A stretch of 64,000 bases of DNA from Segatella baroniae DSM 16972 = JCM 13447. GTDB taxonomy: Bacteria; Bacteroidota; Bacteroidia; Bacteroidales; Bacteroidaceae. The notes under the pieces are model-generated. The model searched no databases, was not told the origin of the DNA, and saw only the letters and a list, made by a program, of their open reading frames with translations. The position numbers and the translations under genes are program-made. Of the stretch, positions 28,301 through 36,439 are shown piece by piece; within the stretch, counting starts at the first letter, position 1; every line of letters begins with the position of its first letter. The stretch is from the NCBI RefSeq assembly GCF_000426585.1, contig NZ_AUFQ01000012.1:1-64000 (forward strand), given 5' to 3'.

Positions 28301-29946
28301 TCCAGTCGATAGTTTTCGTAGCCGAAGTCGGCAATGCGGGCGTTCGCTTGCAGTCGGGTGCGCGGCGACATGAAGTCCGTTCCTTCTCCCTCCACTTCTA
28401 CGACGCCGGTGAGCGGCCGCATTTTCATGGACGGAAAGAAGTTTTGCAGCGGCAGCCGGTTGGCCGACAGCCGTGCCTTGTAGGCCATCCGGTCGGTGTT
28501 GAGGGCCATGGTTCCTGCCAGACTGCCCTTGCCTTGTCGGGCAGTGAAGCGTGCGGCGTAGGTGTTGGCCGTGAAGCGCAGGTTGCCGGCCACGCCGATG
28601 TCTTGAGGTATGTGGACGGCGGCAGGTTGCCGGCCGTCAAAGAGAGCGGAAACGAAGTCCAGTCGGTAGGTTCTGAGGTTCAAGTCCAAGTCTCCACGCA
28701 ATGCGCTGGGCCGGTCCAGATGTTCCATGTGACCGTCGATGCGCACTCGCGCCGCCGTCGGAAGTTTCAACAGAAGCCCGACAAGCCTCATCCGCTGCAT
28801 GTTTCCACGCACGACGCCGTCTATCTGTAAAGGATAGTTGGGCCATTGGGCCCTGAAACGTGCGGGCAAACCACCCATCCATCGGGTCAGGTCGCGCTTG
28901 CCCAGGCTGCCGTGTATGGACGCATGGAGTTGTCCGGGGCGTTGGTTGTCGAACGTGTTCAGGTCGAAGTCGACCTTGGCCTCCAGTTTCGACTCGGGCG
29001 TGGTCAAGGTCAGGTGAGGCAGTTGAAGCCTTACGGAGTCCAGATGGACGAGGCCTGTGAGCGAACTAACCCTCAAGCCGCTTCTTTCCGAGAGCGAACA
29101 GGAGCGGAGCCGCAAAGCCAATTGGGTCTTGGCGTAGTTGAAAGAGTCGACACCTATGTTGATGTTCGTGAACGACAGATGGTTGTAGTCCAGCCCCTTG
29201 ACGGCGGCTTCGTAGGGGTTGTCGTATTTGAGACGTCCCTGTTGCCAGTCGAAAGAAGACAGGCGGTAGCTGTTGCTGTACAAGTCGAAGTGGCCTTGGC
29301 GGGCGATGGCCTTTCCCAGATAGGCTTGTAGCCGAAGAGAATCGCCCGGCATGTGTACCGTTACGGCCGAACGGTCTATATGCAGCAGCCCAACGGCAAT
29401 CTTCCAGAAGTTGTCCGTGTGCGTGGTGTCCTCGGGTACGGTGTCGCTTAAGGCTACGTCCACGGCCGCGTCTCGCAGCAGGACTTCGTTAATCTTCACC
29501 GTCTGCCGGCCCAAGTCGATGTTCCGGGCTTTCAGGTGGAGTAGGTCGGCCTGCCCTTTTACGCGGGCGGAATGAATGAAGTTGGTGGTGTTGAACCGCA
29601 ACTGCTCGAAATCAAGTCGGTTGATGACGACCCGTTTTCCCAAAAGCGGCAGCAGTTCTATGTCGGCGACAGCCTTGCGGATAGCTGCCACGGTGTCCTT
29701 CACTTGTGGAAGCGAGTCGTTGGGACGGATGACTTCCACCCCTTCCATGCCCAAATCAAAGGGAAATTCCAGGCTGACGTGCCTGACATGGATGTGCATT
29801 CCCGTTTTTGTGGAAGCATAATCGGCAACTTGCCTTACCGCCCAATTCTGGAATGGAGGAAAGTAAAACAGTAAAAAGCAAATGGAAAAGAGCAGAATAG
29901 GAAGCAGAATGCCGATTCCTATGTACTTGACGAGTTTATTCTTCAT
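25324..29946 (-). CDS. tamB: TamB-type translocation and assembly module protein
   Basis: A 1540-residue protein with one N-terminal membrane anchor (LVKYIGIGILLPILLFSICF) and a very long periplasmic beta-helical body of the AsmA/TamB type, ending in the TamB C-terminal domain (DLSFGMDNSTD...SFKFAKRFWNNRLRIIVGGK). TamB-like proteins span the periplasm and are thought to carry lipid to the outer membrane with a TamA/TamL partner. tamL begins 7 bp after its stop, confirming the pairing. First gene of the run. Confidence 0.92.
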   Translation of the reverse strand: MKNKLVKYIGIGILLPILLFSICFLLFYFPPFQNWAVRQVADYASTKTGMHIHVRHVSLEFPFDLGMEGVEVIRPNDSLPQVKDTVAAIRKAVADIELLPLLGKRVVINRLDFEQLRFNTTNFIHSARVKGQADLLHLKARNIDLGRQTVKINEVLLRDAAVDVALSDTVPEDTTHTDNFWKIAVGLLHIDRSAVTVHMPGDSLRLQAYLGKAIARQGHFDLYSNSYRLSSFDWQQGRLKYDNPYEAAVKGLDYNHLSFTNINIGVDSFNYAKTQLALRLRSCSLSERSGLRVSSLTGLVHLDSVRLQLPHLTLTTPESKLEAKVDFDLNTFDNQRPGQLHASIHGSLGKRDLTRWMGGLPARFRAQWPNYPLQIDGVVRGNMQRMRLVGLLLKLPTAARVRIDGHMEHLDRPSALRGDLDLNLRTYRLDFVSALFDGRQPAAVHIPQDIGVAGNLRFTANTYAARFTARQGKGSLAGTMALNTDRMAYKARLSANRLPLQNFFPSMKMRPLTGVVEVEGEGTDFMSPRTRLQANARIADFGYENYRLDHIVAHASLRNGKATAAIKSSNPLLTGQLDLTAQTRNRRMKATVQGQVADIDFYGLHLTEKPFNASAAASLSLESDFKDVYRVQGSLHNLVINDNHRQYHPEDVTIDILTRPDTTHVIVNCGDFRLHVNGHGGYKKLMAQGNRLGDEVARLFKNRTIDQTALRERLPAVSFYLQSGRNNFFSHLLARYGYQFARARINMDSSPISGLNGNLQVDSLVLSDIRLDTIRFNIQSDHDNFVYRAQVVNNKKNPQYTFRAEANGALNEHGSFLKTKLYDANNKLGVDLGISAAMEANGIRFNIMDDNPVLGYKKFKVNEGNYVFLGDDRRLAANMELVASDGMGVHVYSNDENTEALQDVTVSLNKFNLADVLSVLPYTPNIKGVLNGDYHVTQTQGELSVSSDMTIDNLFYENSPMGNIGTEFVYMPKSDGSHHLEGILSQNGKEIATLKGTYLSEGEEALQAQLQMERLPLSLINGFIPDQIIGFEGYAEGTLDVTGTPTKPNINGEAYLDSAYMVSVPYGVKLRFDNDPVAIHNSHLLFENFEMYANNDSPLNVSGYLDFSDVSQMTMDVKMRARNFELINAKENFRSEAFGKAFVNFFARMNGPVDNLQMRGKLDVLGSTDMTYILRDSPLTTDNQLDELVKFTNFADSSSQTVHRPPLSGFGMDLTMSINESAHILCALNADKSNYVDLIGGGDLRMQYNTVDDLRLTGRYTLSNGEMKYSLPVIPLKTFNIQDGSYIDFTGDPMNPRLHITALEQNKATVATAGSAGRTVTFETGVVITKTLKDMGLEFVIDAPEDMTISNQLNTMSKEERGKIAVTMLTTGMYLADGNTNGFSMNSALNAFLQSQINSIAGKALRTLDLSFGMDNSTDVSGNTHTDYSFKFAKRFWNNRLRIIVGGKLSTGPDVTNQNKSFFDNISFEYRLNESSTQYMKLFYDRDSYDWLEGDVGQYGAGFIWRRKLRHLKDLLRFKDNDVIILPAPQDSIKSQNKRN

Positions 29947-29967
29947 CGAAAATTATGCTTACTTGTG

Positions 29968-29975
29968 CAAAGGAA
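29968..29975 (-). promoter_or_regulatory. -7 promoter element of tamB
   Basis: TTCCTTTGCAC on the minus strand, a near match to TAnnTTTG, 22 bp before the tamB start. TTGTC lies about 20 bp further upstream at the -33 position. Confidence 0.45.
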
Positions 29976-30028
29976 GCAAATTATTTTGACAATAAGGAAT
30001 AAACGATTAAAGTTTTTCGGTCAACTGC

Positions 30029-30697
30029 TTATTTTGCAATGCTTTGCCAAAGATTGTCTTTCGGCAGCGGTGAATCGACCGAAATGAGCTCTTGCGAGAC
30101 AGGATGTACAAACGCCACGTGGCGCGAAAGCAGGCTGATACTGCCGTCGGGATTGCTTCGTCTGGCACCATATTTCAAGTCACCCTTGATGGGGCACCCG
30201 ATAGCGGCCAGCTGACAACGTATCTGGTGGTGCCGACCTGTGAGCAGCTTGACCTCCAACAAGTTGTAGTTTTCGGTCTGTCCTGCCACCCGATACTCCA
30301 GAACCGACTTCTTGGAGCCTGGCACTTCATGGTCGTAGACGTAGCTTTTGTTTTGTTTTTCGTTGCGCACCAGCCAATTGACGAGCGTGGCTTCCGGCTC
30401 TGTGGGCCTGTTCTTGGTGATGGCCCAATAAGTTTTGTGGATGTCGCCGTCACGGAACATGTCGTTCAGTCGCGACAAAGCCTTGGATGTTTTGGCAAAG
30501 ACGACAAGGCCGGCGACAGGTCGGTCAAGACGATGCACCACGCCCAGGAAGACATTTCCTGGCTTGTGGTGCTTCTCCTTGATATACGCTTTCACCGTCT
30601 CCGAAAGCGGCGTGTCGCCCGTTTTGTCACCTTGGACGATCTCGCCGCTCTCCTTAAAGACGATGATGACGTGGTTGTCTTCGTAGACGACTTGCAT
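30029..30697 (-). CDS. RluA-family RNA pseudouridine synthase
   Basis: A 222-residue single-domain enzyme without an S4 domain. GVVHRLDRPVAGLVVFAKTS carries the family motif with catalytic D58. LTGRHHQIRCQLAAIGCPIKGDLKYG is the second conserved block. It converts uridine to pseudouridine in rRNA or tRNA. The target site cannot be told from sequence. It follows fabG by 15 bp on the same strand. Confidence 0.92.
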   Translation of the reverse strand: MQVVYEDNHVIIVFKESGEIVQGDKTGDTPLSETVKAYIKEKHHKPGNVFLGVVHRLDRPVAGLVVFAKTSKALSRLNDMFRDGDIHKTYWAITKNRPTEPEATLVNWLVRNEKQNKSYVYDHEVPGSKKSVLEYRVAGQTENYNLLEVKLLTGRHHQIRCQLAAIGCPIKGDLKYGARRSNPDGSISLLSRHVAFVHPVSQELISVDSPLPKDNLWQSIAK

Positions 30698-30712
30698 TTC
30701 TTGCTGTCGGCA

Positions 30713-31459
30713 TTACATGTTCATGCCGCCGTCCACCTGTATCACCTGGCCCGAAACATAGCTGGAGAGTTCCGAACCCAGGTAAACGGCCGTGTTGGCG
30801 ATGTCTTCCACCGTACCGCCGCGGCGCAATGGTATCTTGCTCGTCCATTCCTTTCGGATGTCGTCGGGCAGCGCTTGGGTCATGGCCGTGTCGATGAAGC
30901 CCGGCGCAATGGCGTTGGCGCGTATGCCTTTGGGGCCCATTTCCTGGGCAACGCTCTTGGCCAGGGCTATCAGTCCTGCCTTTGAAGCGGCGTAGTTGGC
31001 CTGGCCGGCATTGCCGTGAACGCCCACTACGGAAGCCATGTTGATGATGGAACCGCCACGCTGGCGCATCATGAGAGGCACGCAGGCATGGATGAAGTTG
31101 AACGCGCTCTTCAGATTGACGGCAATCACGGCGTCCCACTGCTGTTCGGTCATGCGGAGCATCAGCCCGTCCTTTGTGATTCCGGCATTGTTCACCAGAA
31201 TATCAATGGCACCAAACTCTTCCTTTACAGCCTTGACGACCTCTTCTGTCTGTGTGAAGTCGGCGGCGTTGCTGGCATAACCCTTTGCTTTCACACCCTT
31301 GGCGGCAATCTCCGCTTCCGTGGCCTTGCCGTTTTCGTCGATTACGAGGTCCGTGAAAGCCACGTTGGCGCCCTCTTCGGCAAACTTCAGGGCGATGGCT
31401 TTGCCGATACCGCGTGCAGCCCCTGTGATCAGGGCGGTCTTACCTTCTAACAATTTCAT
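30713..31459 (-). CDS. fabG: 3-oxoacyl-[acyl-carrier-protein] reductase
   Basis: A 248-residue short-chain dehydrogenase. NADP-binding TGAARGIG lies at 12-19, NNAG at 90-93, and the catalytic triad is S143, Y156 (in ANYAASK) and K160. The C-terminus (YVSGQVIQVDGGMNM) is typical of FabG. It catalyses the first reduction in the fatty-acid elongation cycle. It lies 48 bp after a TetR regulator, suggesting control of lipid synthesis by that regulator. Confidence 0.94.
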   Translation of the reverse strand: MKLLEGKTALITGAARGIGKAIALKFAEEGANVAFTDLVIDENGKATEAEIAAKGVKAKGYASNAADFTQTEEVVKAVKEEFGAIDILVNNAGITKDGLMLRMTEQQWDAVIAVNLKSAFNFIHACVPLMMRQRGGSIINMASVVGVHGNAGQANYAASKAGLIALAKSVAQEMGPKGIRANAIAPGFIDTAMTQALPDDIRKEWTSKIPLRRGGTVEDIANTAVYLGSELSSYVSGQVIQVDGGMNM

Positions 31460-31507
31460 CTTTAATATTTATTTAGTGAATAGTGTTTCTTTTATGATTG
31501 ATGATTC

Positions 31508-32101
31508 TCATTTGGCATTCGTCTTGCCCAGGGCGCCATACACCACCTTGGCCACGAGTGGCTTGCTGGCCTCTTCGGTCATGCCGTGCCCCAACCGCCC
31601 GTAGATGAAGGGCACTTCCAGCCCCTTGATGCAGTAGTGGGTGATGTCGGCCACGAGTTCCACGTTGTCAATGTCGAACTCGCCGTCGGCCTTTCCGTCA
31701 GCATATACTTTTCGGAACAGCTCTATTTCGTCCTCATCGAAATTCTTTCTCACCTTCTCCACCATCCAGATGTTTCTGAAAAATTCAGCTCTCAGGTTGC
31801 CGTTCCTGACCACCGTCTCCTTGATCAGGCTCAAGTGGGTGTAGATCAGTTCGATGATCTTGTCCTGGGGACGTATGTTCTTGGCGGCCACCTCGTCCAG
31901 TCGGTCGGACAAACGTTCCAGTTCCGACTCGATGACGGCGTAGTAGACGTCTTCCTTTCTATTAAAATAGGTGTAGAGCGTGCGTCTTCCCTTGCCCGAG
32001 GCTACTGCAATATCATTCATTGTTGTATTGGCCACGCCTTTCTTGGCAAACAACTGGCGTGCTACATCGACTAATTTCTGTCTTGTTTTCGATATTGACA
32101 T
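31508..32101 (-). CDS. TetR/AcrR family transcriptional regulator
   Basis: A 197-residue regulator. The N-terminal helix-turn-helix (ARQLFAKKGVANTTMNDIAV, followed by a GRRTLYTYFNRKED recognition region) is classical TetR. The C-terminal domain (about 75-195) would bind an unknown ligand. Co-directional with fabG, so acyl-CoA or acyl-ACP sensing is a plausible but unproven role. Confidence 0.92.
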   Translation of the reverse strand: MSISKTRQKLVDVARQLFAKKGVANTTMNDIAVASGKGRRTLYTYFNRKEDVYYAVIESELERLSDRLDEVAAKNIRPQDKIIELIYTHLSLIKETVVRNGNLRAEFFRNIWMVEKVRKNFDEDEIELFRKVYADGKADGEFDIDNVELVADITHYCIKGLEVPFIYGRLGHGMTEEASKPLVAKVVYGALGKTNAK

Positions 32102-32148
32102 ACAAAAAACCTCCTCAGTAAGAATTGCACATAGTGTATTTGGTTGTG

Positions 32149-32156
32149 CAAAAGTA
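32149..32156 (-). promoter_or_regulatory. -7 promoter element of TetR-fabG unit
   Basis: TACTTTTG on the minus strand, fitting TAnnTTTG, 48 bp upstream of the TetR start. Confidence 0.55.
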
Positions 32157-32269
32157 AAAGTTTTGTTTTATACTACCAAATTATTAAAGCTAAAAAGGCT
32201 ATAAAACCATCGGCAAGAACTTTATTTGAAAAAACTTTGGAAATGTTTTGTTTATTCCATAAAAGTGTG

Positions 32270-32277
32270 TACCTTTG
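32270..32277 (+). promoter_or_regulatory. -7 promoter element of tRNA gene
   Basis: TACCTTTG, a perfect -7 match, 54 bp before the tRNA 5' end. Confidence 0.6.
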
Positions 32278-32330
32278 CACTCGCAAATAAGGAAACGCAT
32301 TGCCGAAAGCCTTGTTTGACTGGTTAATAT

Positions 32331-32403
32331 CGCGGAGTGGAGCAGTTGGTAGCTCGCCAGGCTCATAACCTGGAGGTCGCATGTTCGAGTCCTGCCTCCG
32401 CAA
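32331..32403 (+). tRNA. Initiator-type tRNA-Met (CAT)
   Basis: A 73-nt cloverleaf with anticodon CAT. The acceptor arms CGCGGAG and CTCCGCA leave an unpaired C1-A72, the hallmark of bacterial initiator tRNA. D-arm GAGCAGTTGGTAGCTC and anticodon arm CCAGG-CTCATAA-CCTGG are clear. The anticodon stem therefore has A29-U41 in place of the first of the usual three G-C pairs, and the T-stem has a U52-C62 mismatch (GCATG/CCTGC). The 3' CCA is not encoded (CAA follows). Confidence 0.93.
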
Positions 32404-32410
32404 CAACAGA

Positions 32411-32450
32411 CGCCCGAAAGTGCAGTTGACGCTGACTTCCGGGCGTTTTC
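32411..32450 (+). terminator. Terminator after tRNA
   Basis: CGCCCGAAAGT (32411-32421) pairs with ACTTCCGGGCG (32435-32445), with one mismatch, followed by TTTTCGCGTTTT. Confidence 0.75.
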
Positions 32451-32600
32451 GCGTTTTGTCCAGGCTCTATGGTCGGCCGCTATTCGGAGATGACGCTACT
32501 TGATGTCGGCTCGTGGAAGGCGAATGATACGCAGAGAGGAGAATTGAAGCGGCAAAGAAAAAGCGGAGAGAGAATCTCCGCTTGAATGTCGTTTGTTGTT

Positions 32601-33110
32601 TCAGTCATCATCTGTAGGTTGGGAAAGTCCTGTTTTGCTCTCTGCTGTGTCCGTTTTCTTTGCCGGTTCTTTATGCAGCACGAAGATGGTGCCGACTGTA
32701 GCAATGATTGCCACCATTGATACAGCTAACCAATCGTGTCCATTCATCCCAAGAAAAACACTTCCGGCAAGACATAGCATGACAATAAGCGCACCGAGGT
32801 ATTGACCATGCTTGCTTTCTGAAATACCTGCTTCTACGATTTTAGTCTCAGTCTCTATTCTATGATTAAGCTGTCGCTCGGCCATTGAGATGATTCTTTC
32901 TGGCGCATTGGGCAAAACTTGCTTGTAAGCCATGAAGTCTTCCGGGGCAGGGAGCGGGCCGCTAAAGGCCTTTTGTTCTTCAATGGCATATATGGCCTTT
33001 GATACAATCTCCCGTTTTTCAGGGTCCAAAGACTGGAGTACTTCGTTCAGGTCAACGGTTTTCTACTCATTTTCTACAGAGATGTCTTTCTTGGAGTCCT
33101 TATTTTCCAT
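32601..33110 (-). pseudogene. DUF2335-type membrane protein gene with in-frame stop
   Basis: Reading from the ATG at 33110 gives MENKDSKKDISVENE, then TAG (33063-33065), then the same frame continues KTVDLNEVLQSLDPEKREIV and on for about 150 codons. The remainder has the DUF2335 pattern (FSGPLPAPEDFMAYKQVLPN, APERIISMAERQLNHRIE) and two C-terminal membrane segments. After the stop the first ATG is well inside the domain, and only a TTG (33029) is near. The gene is therefore probably inactivated by a single nonsense change, or expressed weakly from a non-ATG start. AT-rich relative to neighbours. Confidence 0.75.
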
Positions 33111-33339
33111 AGCAATTCATGGCTTTCCTAATATCGTTTCCTATCGTTTTCCAGTCATTGCGCATATCTTCGACATTGTCACCGAAGACATAATGGCCAA
33201 ACCGCATGTGACCTTTGATGTTGGCAAGCGACATGACACCACTCCTTCTGCTTGGCCGATTCTCTGCTATCTGCATGGAAAAGCCACTCAAAATGCTTCT
33301 TTTATTGATGTACATGATACCAACTTTATTGTATTTCAT
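33100..33339 (-). CDS. Small hypothetical protein upstream of DUF2335 gene
   Basis: A 79-residue frame starting MKYNKVGIMYINKRSILSGF and ending DWKTIGNDIRKAMNCYGK. Not recognised. Basic, without signal peptide or membrane segment. Its end overlaps the ATG of the DUF2335 gene by 11 bp, typical of a real coupled pair. Otherwise it has little support and could be chance. Confidence 0.45.
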   Translation of the reverse strand: MKYNKVGIMYINKRSILSGFSMQIAENRPSRRSGVMSLANIKGHMRFGHYVFGDNVEDMRNDWKTIGNDIRKAMNCYGK

Positions 33340-33440
33340 TTGTAACCCGATGCAAATATACTCCAAACTTATAAGTTTCGCAAGCATATTGGATATTAAT
33401 TTTCGTTTTCTCGCCAATCGCTCTCTGAATGTTTGTTTTC

Positions 33441-33545
33441 CAACCGCTGCCCTTTCAGTCGCTGAAAGCATAGCTTTGACAAGGCGAAAGGGCTGCTTTC
33501 AGCGGCTGAAAGGGTAGCTCTTGGAAGGTGAAAGGGCAGCGGTTG
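33441..33545. repeat. 22-bp periodic intergenic repeat, locus A
   Basis: Five AAAGCAG-like cores at spacings of about 22, 24, 22 and 22 bp (phase starts 33443, 33465, 33489, 33511, 33533). The outer 17 bp form an inverted repeat: CAACCGCTGCCCTTTCA at 33441-33457 and its complement at 33529-33545. No gene lies inside. Confidence 0.75.
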
Positions 33546-33739
33546 TGAAGCACTTGCGCATTGTTCGTTTTGAATTTGGCATGCTCTTGTCGTGTTGGAG
33601 AGGCTCAAGTGTTTTGGTGTCGATGGCTGGATTCTTTAAAATAATCGTGCAATATGAATGTGTTTTGTCATGTATTTTCAAATAATAACGTATTTTTAAA
33701 ATATTTTCCGTTATTCGGTTAGCTTTATAAAAAAGTTTC

Positions 33740-34660
33740 GTGTATTTGCGGCCGTTACAAGAAACAATCATATCAACCTTTCATTTTATAAATAGAAATC
33801 TACTTTTGACACTTACCTTATGTTTAGTGACGTTGGGTGCCATGGGCAGTCCGAGAAACTTGAAGCAAGCGAAGCTGATTGCCGGCAACGCGGCCAAGCA
33901 GCAGGGGGCGTCCATTGCCGACAGGCAGGCGGCCCGAACAAGAGCCAACGGCCAGACGCAAACCGACGACCAGCCTTATTATATATTTAATAAGGTGGAC
34001 AATCGGGGATTCATCATCGTGTCGGGCGACGACCGCATGCCCGACGTGCTGGGCTACACGGACAGCGGCAGCTTCGACGCCGCCAATCTGCCTGACGGTT
34101 TCAAGTTTATGCTTGAGGCATACGCCAAGATCGTCGAGGAGCTGCAGGACGGCAACGACGCCGTCATCAAGGCCGTTGCGCAGCTGAAGAACCGCACGCG
34201 CGCGGTGACGGAAGCCATCGGTCCGCTGATGAAATCGAAGTAGAGCCAGTACAAGCCTTTCAACTATTACTGCCCAAAGATGGAAGACGGGCAGAACGCG
34301 ACGGCGGGTTGCGAACCCATCGCGCTCACGCAGATCATGTATTATGGAAAGGATTACTTCGACAGCCATCCCAACGTGCAGTATCCCAACGAAGTCAGCA
34401 CCGACAGCGGGGGCAAGACCAACGGCTTCTACACCGACAATCCGTTTGTAGGAGGTGACGAGGACGCGGAGGAAGCCGTGCAGAAAGAGCGTTTCCGCGA
34501 GTTCCTGTTCGAGGGAAAGCGCTGGTATGACATCCGCCTGTTCGACAAAGCCACCAAGTATTCCACGGCAAGCGCGAGCCGATTGCTGTGGCCCATCGAC
34601 GAGACGACGCTCTCCACCAACGACAAGCTGGTGCAGACGGACGGATACAAGCAGAATTGA
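33740..34660 (+). pseudogene. Chimeric C10 protease / SusD-like remnant
   Basis: Residues up to LMKSK (34240) form a signal-like segment and Spi-like prodomain of a C10 protease (IFNKVDNRGFIIVSGDDRMP). A TAG at 34241-34243 replaces what is usually a Trp codon, after which the same frame resumes with SQYKPFNYYCPKMEDGQNAT and AGCEPIALTQIMYY, the C10 nucleophile region. Around 34440 the protein switches to ERFREFLFEGKRWYDIRLFD and LLWPIDETTLSTNDKLVQTD, the C-terminus of a SusD/RagB lipoprotein. A deletion joining two genes, plus a nonsense change, explains this. The C10 His domain is missing. Confidence 0.82.
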
Positions 34661-34904
34661 TTGTCCGCTTGGCGGGACGGAAGTCCTCGCCCTGCCTGTC
34701 GGAGATTCGGAATCGACAGGCTCACGACATAGATCGACACAAAAACTTACTATCGAATTTAATGTTGTTTCCCCGTGGCGGACGTCCTTCCACATTCATT
34801 GGCAGGCGTCTTCCGCGGGGAATTTATTGTGAAGTCACTCCCAACTTCCCACTTTCCACTCCTCATTTCTCATTCCCTTCTTTGACATCCCCTACATGAT
34901 GTTT
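34661..34904 (+). other. Intergenic remnant DNA
   Basis: Sequence between the chimeric pseudogene and the next repeat. It includes a GC-rich piece (GTCCTCGCCCTGCC) and AT-rich DNA, but no credible gene or hairpin. Confidence 0.4.
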
Positions 34905-34908
34905 TTCA

Positions 34909-35040
34909 AAAGCAGTGCTTTCAGCCGACAAAAGCAGCCTTTTCGCGTTGTAAAAGGCCAGCTCTTGCGTGCAGGAAAGGCAGCTTTTGCAGGCTGAAAG
35001 GCCAGCTTTTGAAAGCAGAAGGCATAGCTCCGGTTCCGGA
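34909..35040. repeat. 22-bp periodic intergenic repeat, locus B
   Basis: Six AAAGCAG/AAAGGCAG-like cores at 34909, 34931, 34955, 34977, 34999 and about 35019, nearly all 22 bp apart. Examples are AAAAGCAGTGCTTTCAGCCG and GAAAGGCAGCTTTTGCAGGC. It lies upstream of the deoxynucleoside kinase promoter. Confidence 0.75.
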
Positions 35041-35113
35041 GCCGTCGCGCTTCTGCGGAGCCGGAGCATGGAAAAAAGGCAATGGAAGGCTTGCGTGTCT
35101 CGTGCTTTTGCAT

Positions 35114-35121
35114 TACCTTTG
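35114..35121 (+). promoter_or_regulatory. -7 promoter element of kinase pair
   Basis: TACCTTTG, perfect -7 match, 28 bp upstream of the first deoxynucleoside kinase. Confidence 0.6.
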
Positions 35122-35148
35122 TCAGGAAAAGAATAATACCCTAACGAA

Positions 35149-35766
35149 ATGCATATTGCAATAGCGGGGAATATAGGCAGCGGCAAGACGACACTCACCA
35201 CCATGCTGGCCAAACACTACGGCTGGGAGGCCCGCTTCGAGCCCGTAGACTATAATCCCTATCTCGAAGACTATTACAAGGACATTCCACGGTGGTCGTT
35301 CAATCTGGAAGTGTATTTCCTCAAACAGCGCTTTCGCGACTTGCTGGAGATAGCGCATGCCGGGAATACGGTCATCCAGGACCGCACCATCTATGAGGGC
35401 GTCTACGTCTTCACGGCCAACAACAAGGCCATGGGCAACCTCTCCGACCGCGACTTCGACACCTACATGGAACTGTTCGAGCAGATGATGACGATCGTGA
35501 AGTACCCCGACTTGATGATATATCTCAAGGCCGAGGTGCCCCATCTGGTGCAGAACATCCAGCGGCGAGGTCGCGACTACGAGCAGACCATGCCCATCGA
35601 CTATCTCGAAAACCTGAACACCCGCTACAATGAGTTCATTTATGACAAGTATGAGGGGCCGAAGCTCGTCATCGACGTCGACGACATGGACTTCCAACAC
35701 GAGCCGAAGGACTTCGCCTACATCGTGGACCGGATAGACCAGAACCTCTTCAGCCTCTTCAAATGA
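35149..35766 (+). CDS. Deoxynucleoside kinase (first of tandem pair)
   Basis: A 205-residue kinase of the deoxyadenosine/deoxyguanosine kinase family. P-loop GNIGSGKTT at 7-15, DRTIYEGVYVF as the catalytic/substrate-binding block, and RGRDYEQ as the lid Arg motif. It phosphorylates deoxynucleosides for salvage. The exact base specificity is not readable. 40 bp separate it from its paralog. Confidence 0.92.
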   Translation: MHIAIAGNIGSGKTTLTTMLAKHYGWEARFEPVDYNPYLEDYYKDIPRWSFNLEVYFLKQRFRDLLEIAHAGNTVIQDRTIYEGVYVFTANNKAMGNLSDRDFDTYMELFEQMMTIVKYPDLMIYLKAEVPHLVQNIQRRGRDYEQTMPIDYLENLNTRYNEFIYDKYEGPKLVIDVDDMDFQHEPKDFAYIVDRIDQNLFSLFK

Positions 35767-35806
35767 CCATTATTTCAGCTAACGAATTTATTTTTTATAA
35801 AGAATC

Positions 35807-36427
35807 ATGCACATCGCAATCGCAGGAAACATAGGCAGCGGCAAGACGACGCTCACGAAAATGCTGGCCAAAAGATACGGATGGACTCCCCGCTTCGAGC
35901 CCGTCGACAACAATCCCTACCTCGACGACTTCTATGCCGACATGTCCCGGTGGTCGTTCAATCTGCAAGTGTATTTCCTGAACAAGCGGTTCAAGGAGGT
36001 CGTGGAGATATCCAAGCATGAGGACACCATCATCCAGGACCGCACCATCTTTGAGGATGCCTGCATCTTCGCCCCCAACCTGCACGACATGGGCATGATG
36101 AGCGACCGGGATTTCGCCAATTACACCGACCTTTTCAACCTGATGATGTCGCTGGTGAAACTCCCCGACCTGATGATTTACATCCGTTCGACGATACCCA
36201 ACCTGGTTTCGCAGATTCAGAAGCGTGGCCGCGACTTCGAGAAATCCATCCGTATCGACTATCTCAACGGCTTGAACAAACGCTATGAAGACTGGATAGG
36301 CGGCTACAAGGGCCATCTGCTGATCGTGGACGGCGACACGACGAAGTTTGAAAGCAATCCGGCCGACTTCAACCGCATAACCGACCAAATCGACGGCGAC
36401 CTGTATGGTCTCTTCCCGATGGATTAG
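35807..36427 (+). CDS. Deoxynucleoside kinase (second of tandem pair)
   Basis: A 206-residue paralog of the preceding gene with the same opening (MHIAIAGNIGSGKTTLT), DRTIFEDACIF and RGRDFEK motifs. Differences around the substrate loop (NNPYLDDFYADMSRW versus NPYLEDYYKDIPRW) suggest the two enzymes divide deoxynucleoside substrates or form a heterodimer, as reported for paired dAK/dGK enzymes of other bacteria. Confidence 0.92.
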   Translation: MHIAIAGNIGSGKTTLTKMLAKRYGWTPRFEPVDNNPYLDDFYADMSRWSFNLQVYFLNKRFKEVVEISKHEDTIIQDRTIFEDACIFAPNLHDMGMMSDRDFANYTDLFNLMMSLVKLPDLMIYIRSTIPNLVSQIQKRGRDFEKSIRIDYLNGLNKRYEDWIGGYKGHLLIVDGDTTKFESNPADFNRITDQIDGDLYGLFPMD

Positions 36428-36439
36428 ATCGCGTTGAAC

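Noticed and set aside
32601..33110. UAG recoding (for example pyrrolysine) in the DUF2335 gene
   Set aside because: No recoding genes are visible and the stop lies in a non-conserved N-terminal tail. A nonsense mutation is simpler.
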